From Euonymus europaeus (lineage: Eukaryota > Streptophyta > Magnoliopsida > Celastrales > Celastraceae): 64,000 bases of DNA. A model generated the notes under the pieces. The model was not told the origin of the DNA, ran no database searches, and saw only the letters and a list, made by a program, of their open reading frames with translations. Shown piece after piece: positions 59,358-64,000 of the stretch. The stretch lies in contig OY756970.1 in NCBI GenBank assembly GCA_963580455.1, positions 20,150,001 to 20,214,000 of the forward strand, given 5' to 3'. Within the stretch, counting starts at the first letter, position 1. Every line of letters starts with the position of its first letter. The position numbers were made by a program, and so were the translations under genes.

Positions 59358-60371
59358 ATGCCGGGTCCTATGATTCTTTCTTCGGATAAGAACAAGTCCA
59401 CAAACAAGCCTAACAACATGGCCAGACCAGTGTTACCTGAAGGCTCCAAAGTGAGAAAAATAAGGGTCATTTGTAATGATCCTTATGCTACCGATTCATC
59501 CTCAAGTGAGGATGAAGCTGATATTACTGAAAAAAGGCCCAAATCAAAGCGATACATCAGTGAAATCAATCTTCCTCTAGTTATTGCGCCTGGATCCACC
59601 TGCTTTGAACCATATGGTTCTAGCCAAGACAGTAACACCAAAATTTCACTCAAAAGGCAGAGGACTTTATCGAAAACCCCTGCCTCTGCCCCAACATCAC
59701 AAGCACAAACACCAGCTAGAAGAGTTGGTGTTAGGAGAAGAAAATGGGGCAAATGGGCTGCTGAGATTAGGGACCCATTCACTAAGGGTCGTAAGTGGTT
59801 GGGTACTTTCAATACTCCTGAAGAGGCTGCAAGAGCCTATGATGCTAAGAAGCTTGAGTATGAGTCAATGATGAAGGAGGCTGCTGCTTCCGTTGATAAG
59901 GGCATGAACATGTCCTATTCTGTTGCTCCCTGTCACTCTGCCAATGGCAACAGCTCCTCAGACTCCGAAAGTGCGTTATCTCATATGTCTCCTACTTCGG
60001 TTCTTGAGGTGGACTCTTCAGTGTCAAACGTGAACACTAAGCCCACAAAATGTGATGATTCCATCACAGAATGTATTGATGATAATAGTGTCCTGGATCT
60101 TGAAATTCCTGCTGATTTTGGTTTTATTGATGAGTTGTTACTGTCTGCATCTATTGATCAAGACATGAACTTTGGACCAGAGCTTGATTGCCTCTTGGGG
60201 GATGAATGGAGACTATTCGACAACTTTTGTAGCATGGATGATCTCAGTATTATCGGCATTGAAGGTGAAGAAGCTGGTGAGCTTCCTGATTATGATTTTG
60301 ATCTTGAGGACATGGGTTTTCCTCATGATAGAGCAGCACCACTTGATAATCAAGTGCCTATAAATTTTTGA
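59358..60371 (+). CDS. Cytokinin response factor type AP2/ERF transcription factor (ERF118/CRF10-like)
   Basis: Single coding exon, 337 aa from [12 protein letters not shown]; upstream TTG-opened codons are not used. In order: the CRF motif [20 protein letters not shown] (about residues 31-50), a basic linker (KRPKSKR), the AP2/ERF domain (about 120-172: [20 protein letters not shown] then [19 protein letters not shown]), a Ser-rich part with [12 protein letters not shown], and a very acidic C-terminus with [13 protein letters not shown] and [18 protein letters not shown] proteins bind GCC-box-like DNA and act in cytokinin, development and stress responses; the long Asp/Glu-rich end is a likely activation domain. 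The AP2 domain has [11 protein letters not shown] in place of the usual RGVRQRPWGKW and an FTKGRKW loop, as in the ERF118-like branch. A leader intron and long uORF lie upstream. Confidence 0.93.
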   Translation: MPGPMILSSDKNKSTNKPNNMARPVLPEGSKVRKIRVICNDPYATDSSSSEDEADITEKRPKSKRYISEINLPLVIAPGSTCFEPYGSSQDSNTKISLKRQRTLSKTPASAPTSQAQTPARRVGVRRRKWGKWAAEIRDPFTKGRKWLGTFNTPEEAARAYDAKKLEYESMMKEAAASVDKGMNMSYSVAPCHSANGNSSSDSESALSHMSPTSVLEVDSSVSNVNTKPTKCDDSITECIDDNSVLDLEIPADFGFIDELLLSASIDQDMNFGPELDCLLGDEWRLFDNFCSMDDLSIIGIEGEEAGELPDYDFDLEDMGFPHDRAAPLDNQVPINF

Positions 60372-60392
60372 AGTTAGGATTTGTGAAGCATA

Positions 60393-60433
60393 GTTATGGT
60401 TTAGAGGTTATGGTTTAGAGGTTATGGTTTAAG
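60393..60433 (+). repeat. 14-bp repeat, three units, in the CRF 3' UTR
   Basis: GTTATGGTTTAGAG occurs at 60393 and 60407, with a partial third unit from 60421. It lies 22 bp after the CRF stop codon and is probably within the 3' UTR. Confidence 0.85.
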
Positions 60434-60852
60434 TCTAATGATAATCAAAATGTGATATCAGTGGCTCGTACTCCTCCCGAGATGAGTTTTTTCAGACTGG
60501 TTTTAAATTTTGTTTTTGTTTTTGTTTTTGGAGAGTTCTTAGAGATGGAGGGTTGTGAAAATTTGTTCGGGGGTTTTAACCTGATGGGTTTTTCTTGTGC
60601 TATTTGGAGCCGTCCAGAGGGTTTACTTGGTCTCCGTGCAGAGTTTTGAGAAGGTTTTGACCATCCTCGCATCTCTTTTTATTATTTTCTTAAGTTGTTA
60701 TCTTATGAAATGAAACTCTCTGCGATGTTATTTATGTGTGGTGGTTCAATCTTTATGTGCATTTCTTCAAAAAATAAAAGAAGAAGAGGAGGAGTCTGGA
60801 GTAAATTTCCTCAATAATTTTTCTTTTGCCAAACACGGCTGAGCAAGTAAGG
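60434..60852. other. 3' UTR and flank of the CRF gene
   Basis: AT- and GT-rich DNA with TTTTTGTTTTTG runs and an AATAAA-like signal (about 60771). No gene is recognised; the frames here are unconvincing. Confidence 0.45.
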
Positions 60853-60860
60853 CTCATTCC

Positions 60861-61481
60861 TAGGAATGACAAATGGTTGGGTACCCTTTCATTTAAGAAA
60901 TATCAAAATCGTTACCGTTTAATGTACTCTATATTAAAATCGTTCCAAAACCGTTTAAAAAATCATTTAGATTTTCAAAATCGGAATATTTTCATAACCG
61001 TTTATCGCCGGATACCTATTTACTGTTTAACTTTTTCAATTTTTTTATTAGTTGATTGGATAATGTTTCCAAACACTCAATATATATTTATAAACTACGA
61101 AATTCTATAACAAAAAATCAAACAATTGGATTAGTGGTTAAGTGATTTAGTTTTGTATACATGTGTAAGGTTCGAATCCCTTCTCTAATATATATACTAT
61201 ATTTTTAAGAATTTATTTGAAATTAAAGGTTGGGTCGGGCCGGGTTGATTATGGTTATGGGTATGATTTCGGTTTGGTTTTGATTCGGATACTCTAATCA
61301 TTTATTAATCGGTTCGGATATCCTCAACCCGGCATCAAATACCAAAACCGACCCGAAACCATGATTGATTTGAAAATAAAAATCAAAACCGTGTCCAAAC
61401 CTTATAGGATCGATTGTTGGATTTTAAAAGGATCGGATATCCTGCGGATAGTGCACGGATCGAGTTTTTTTGCCATCCCTA
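60861..61481. mobile_element. hAT-type element, 621 bp, with perfect 8-bp duplication
   Basis: The ends TAGGAATGACAAA and TTTGCCATCCCTA form inverted repeats. The exact 8-bp target duplication CTCATTCC flanks at 60853-60860 and 61482-61489. Inside are GGTTGGGTCGGGCCGGGTTG and CCCGACCC-like motifs, and a tRNA-derived SINE-like piece around 61125-61195. No transposase is present. Confidence 0.88.
61120..61200 (+). mobile_element. tRNA-derived SINE-like sequence nested in the hAT element
   Basis: TTAGTGGTTAAGTG (A-box like) is followed 35-40 bases later by GGTTCGAATCCC, an excellent B box, then an AT-rich run. It has the spacing of a tRNA-derived SINE head. The tail and duplication are not clear. 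Confidence 0.5.
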
Positions 61482-61489
61482 CTCATTCC

Positions 61490-62600
61490 TACTTTATAGA
61501 GATTAGCAAAACTTATTAAAATGATAAGATTGGCAAATCTGCACGACAGTGTATGAGTTTTGATATTATTATTTTATCTCTTACTATTAAGTAATCATAA
61601 TTAAATTGTATCACTTATAGTGACTATTCATTTCATACTCAACTCACCTCTCTCACGCTCACCATTGGATTAGTAAGTAGCAACCAAATGTCAAGTGTAC
61701 TCGTCTTTGATTGTTCTTCATGGCCTACTAATCTTTGTTTACACCAATTTTACTTGCCATTTTGCTTTCTTTTGAATATTGGTCTCTCAACATGGATATA
61801 AAGATATGCCAAGCATATTATCTAGTTGTGCTTTTGTGTTATCTGAAAAGTTTTAAATCAAAGGAATCGAAGATTCGAAATTATCAGGAATCTTATTTGA
61901 ATATTCATTGAAATTATCAAGTTGTTCCAGTGTATTTAAGGTTCCCAATTTGCATGGTAGAAATTGAATCTTGTCCCATCAGGTTGAGAATCAATCAATA
62001 GTGTCTTAAAGTCAAAGGTAGATAGGGAAATTCTGTTATATTTGAAAGGTGTGTCTCTTGCCTCCCCAAGACCAAGAGGCTGCTTTTAAGTCATATTTTG
62101 TTTCGAATAGTTGATATGATCCTTAACTTCTTCGGCTGACATGATCTTAAATTCGTGTCGGCAGGCCATGGAATACAGAAATTGGGTCAAAGGCTAATGA
62201 ATGACATAACAAAATTATTTTGAATGAAAATGGAACTCCAATTTTTCGAAATTCATATGATTTGATTAGATAAATTATATCAATTAGACTATCACCAAAT
62301 CATCGATACTTCCATTTAAAAACGACAAATGTGGCCACACAAAGGGAGCTGATGCGCATAAACAGTGTTTGTTTAGATTATTAGTCATCTTTAGCTTAAA
62401 TAAATCGGTCCCTCGAGGCTGACTTTGTTTTATTTGCTGAATGTCTCTGTCTGAATAGTTTAGCAGCCAAAAAGTCATTTCCCATCACCTAATGTCCCAA
62501 AAATTCGTCATCAAAGGATGATTATGTAATTCCACTTTTTTTTTTGGAATATTCAAATTGTACATGGAGAAAATAGGCTTGGGCTGAAATTTGGGCCTGG
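61490..62600. other. Spacer without recognised gene
   Basis: AT-rich DNA without similarity that I know. The plus-strand LINE piece starts somewhere near 62600-62640. Confidence 0.4.
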
Positions 62601-62858
62601 TACTTCTTTGGGCTTGTATTTGGACATTTGATATCCACAAAGTTTTATCGGATGGGATGCGTACCTTAGTCAGGAATGGTAAAAATTCTCTTTTTTGGTT
62701 AGATGTTTGGCTGGGTGACAAGCCTTTAATTGAAGTTTGCTTGCAACAATTAACTTTAGTCGAGCGGTATAATACAGTGGCGAGTTATTGGAGAAAGGAT
62801 TTGGGTTGGAGATGGGATAAGCTGAGAGGGTTTTTGCCAGAAAATATAGAGATGAGGC
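62600..62858 (+). mobile_element. Old LINE fragment (reverse-transcriptase C-terminal part)
   Basis: The frame contains VLSDGMRTLVRNGKNSLFWL then DVWLGDKPLIEV and TVASYWRKDLGWRWDKL, the segment that follows the reverse transcriptase in plant L1-type ORF2 (normally ...GNGxSxxxWxDxWL). It breaks off at about 62858, where a run of 11 T starts that is the tail of a second LINE on the other strand. The left limit is approximate. Confidence 0.75.
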
Positions 62859-64000
62859 TTTTTTTTTTTGATAAACTGGCTTAGCCACAGGATAAATATA
62901 TAACCCTCACCAATGGCGGAGGAAAGCCAATGAACAAAAACAAGCCTTCAAGAAGAAGACAAAACAAACTAAAACCAAGACAAAATTAACATCACAAAAA
63001 TCAAACCATATTGACCTGCATCCTACAGCCATAAAACAAAATCTTCAAATCTATGGACACCTTCTGTAGCTAGCAGATCTGCTAAACCATTAGATTCACG
63101 AAGTATATGATTTATTTCTACCTGGGCAAGCTTCAATTTTGAGCACGTGATTGCATTAGATAATTGCTGAAGCTTCCATGGAACCAGCCCCTCCTTTGTT
63201 GCCCACAAGTGCGCATTTTTAGAGTCCGTTTCAACAATAATATGCCCATTAAGTATCTCCCCTAATCCTGCAGAAAGCTCCAAAGCTTTGGCAATAGCTT
63301 GAAATTCTGCCACATTGGAGTCACAAATTCCAACACTCATGGAAAAGAGACACAGTATCTCACCAAATTCATTTCTCAAAATTCCACCAATTCCACCTGG
63401 CCCTGGTTTCCCTATTACTGAGCCGTCCACATTCCACTTTAGATGACCATGAGGCGGAGGGGACCAATCTGAGGAACATCTAGAGGGGCGGATCTTAGAG
63501 CTCATCTTCACTGGTTCGGCTGACAAGCTTAATTGAGCACTGGAGATATTGAGATTTGGAATTATGGGTCTCATCCAAAGACTAGTTCGAACAAAAATCA
63601 TCTCAATAACTAAACCCCAGTTCAGTGCTTTACCATTGAAAATAACCTCATTTCTTTCTAGCCATATAGACCAAACCACAGCGAAGAACAGTATGGTCCA
63701 AACTTTCCTTTGCAGGCCACCTCCAACCAAGTTACCCCATTGCTAAAAAATACAGCCAATGTCTCCTGGATTACACCAACTAACTCCCCACCATTTTGCA
63801 AGATAATACCAGATCATAGATGGACCAGCACAGCTGCAAAACAGATGATTCACACTCTCTATTGATTCTAAGCAGAACGGACATAAATTCTCAGCATTTG
63901 GAATAATTCCTATATGAGCCAGCCTATCTCTTGTATTTAGTTTCTTTAGCATGAGGCACCAAGCAAAGAATTCCACTTTTGGAGGAACAAATCCAACCCA
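62859..64000 (-). mobile_element. LINE 3' end inserted in reverse into the older LINE
   Basis: The T-run 62859-62869 is the poly-A tail on the - strand. Before it lie about 150 bp of 3' UTR and then the ORF2 end. The element continues out of the window, so its 5' end and target duplication cannot be seen. It interrupts the + strand LINE fragment. Confidence 0.8.
63023..63976 (-). pseudogene. LINE ORF2 C-terminus: zf-RVT and RNase H domains with one in-frame stop
   Basis: From 63976 the frame reads MEFFAWCLMLKKLNTRDRLA then a zinc-binding CPFC...NHLFCSC, ending at TAG 63745-63743. In the same frame it continues QWGNLVGGGLQRKVWTILFF to 63023. The RNase H fold (RVT_3 type) has all expected acidic residues: Asp in WNVDGSV, Glu in NVAEFQAI, Asp in VETDSKNA and Asp in NGLADLLA. 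So the domain looks intact and a single nonsense codon breaks the ORF between the two domains. RNase H would remove RNA from the RNA-DNA hybrid during copying. The piece continues beyond the window. Confidence 0.85.

Noticed and set aside
1..64000. CRISPR arrays, bacterial operons, tRNA or rRNA genes
   Set aside because: I looked for regular spaced repeats, Shine-Dalgarno-led gene rows and cloverleaf signatures on both strands and found none that hold.

Overview
The window is nuclear DNA from a flowering plant, most likely a eudicot. Its genes are rich in introns with GT-AG boundaries, the spacers are AT-rich, and the repeats are typical of plants (hAT, Mutator and Harbinger relics, LINEs, SINE-like pieces and LTR fragments). 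I see no rRNA, CRISPR, plasmid, phage or viral gene.

Left part, 1-27.8 kb. Three conserved genes could be rebuilt exon by exon. MED25/PFT1 (Mediator subunit; + strand, 5' end outside the window) converges on a GDT1/UPF0016 cation/proton exchanger (- strand). Next comes the 65-kDa scaffold subunit A of protein phosphatase 2A (- strand, 12 coding exons, 588 aa). The PP2A introns hold three transposon relics whose ends and target-site duplications can be read exactly.

Middle, 28-37 kb. There is a tiny HMA-domain protein (84 aa), an ACD11-like sphingolipid (GLTP-fold) transfer protein (206 aa, 4 exons) and an intronless acidic nuclear-type protein of unknown function (170 aa). All are on the - strand.

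Repeat-dominated part, 37-54.5 kb. I find no convincing intact gene here. It holds a 703-bp tandem duplication, a family of small inverted-repeat elements including a ~760-bp foldback, a broken GeBP-like gene cut by a solo LTR, duplicated segments of which one copy carries an insertion, a Harbinger-type element carrying an F-box/LRR gene fragment, and a PIF1/Helitron-helicase scrap.

Right part, 54.5-64 kb. A small conserved plant protein of unknown function (- strand) is followed by a head-to-head LTR hairpin. Then comes a CRF/ERF transcription factor (+ strand, 337 aa) whose 5' leader carries a long spliced upstream ORF. The window ends with an hAT element bearing a SINE and with a LINE inserted into an older LINE.

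The order MED25 - GDT1-like - PP2A-A - CRF matches, from memory, Arabidopsis At1g25540 - At1g25520 - At1g25490 - At1g25470, so the region appears to be a conserved syntenic block swollen by transposons. The observation most worth pursuing is the spliced uORF on the CRF gene. No wholly new multi-gene system is evident.
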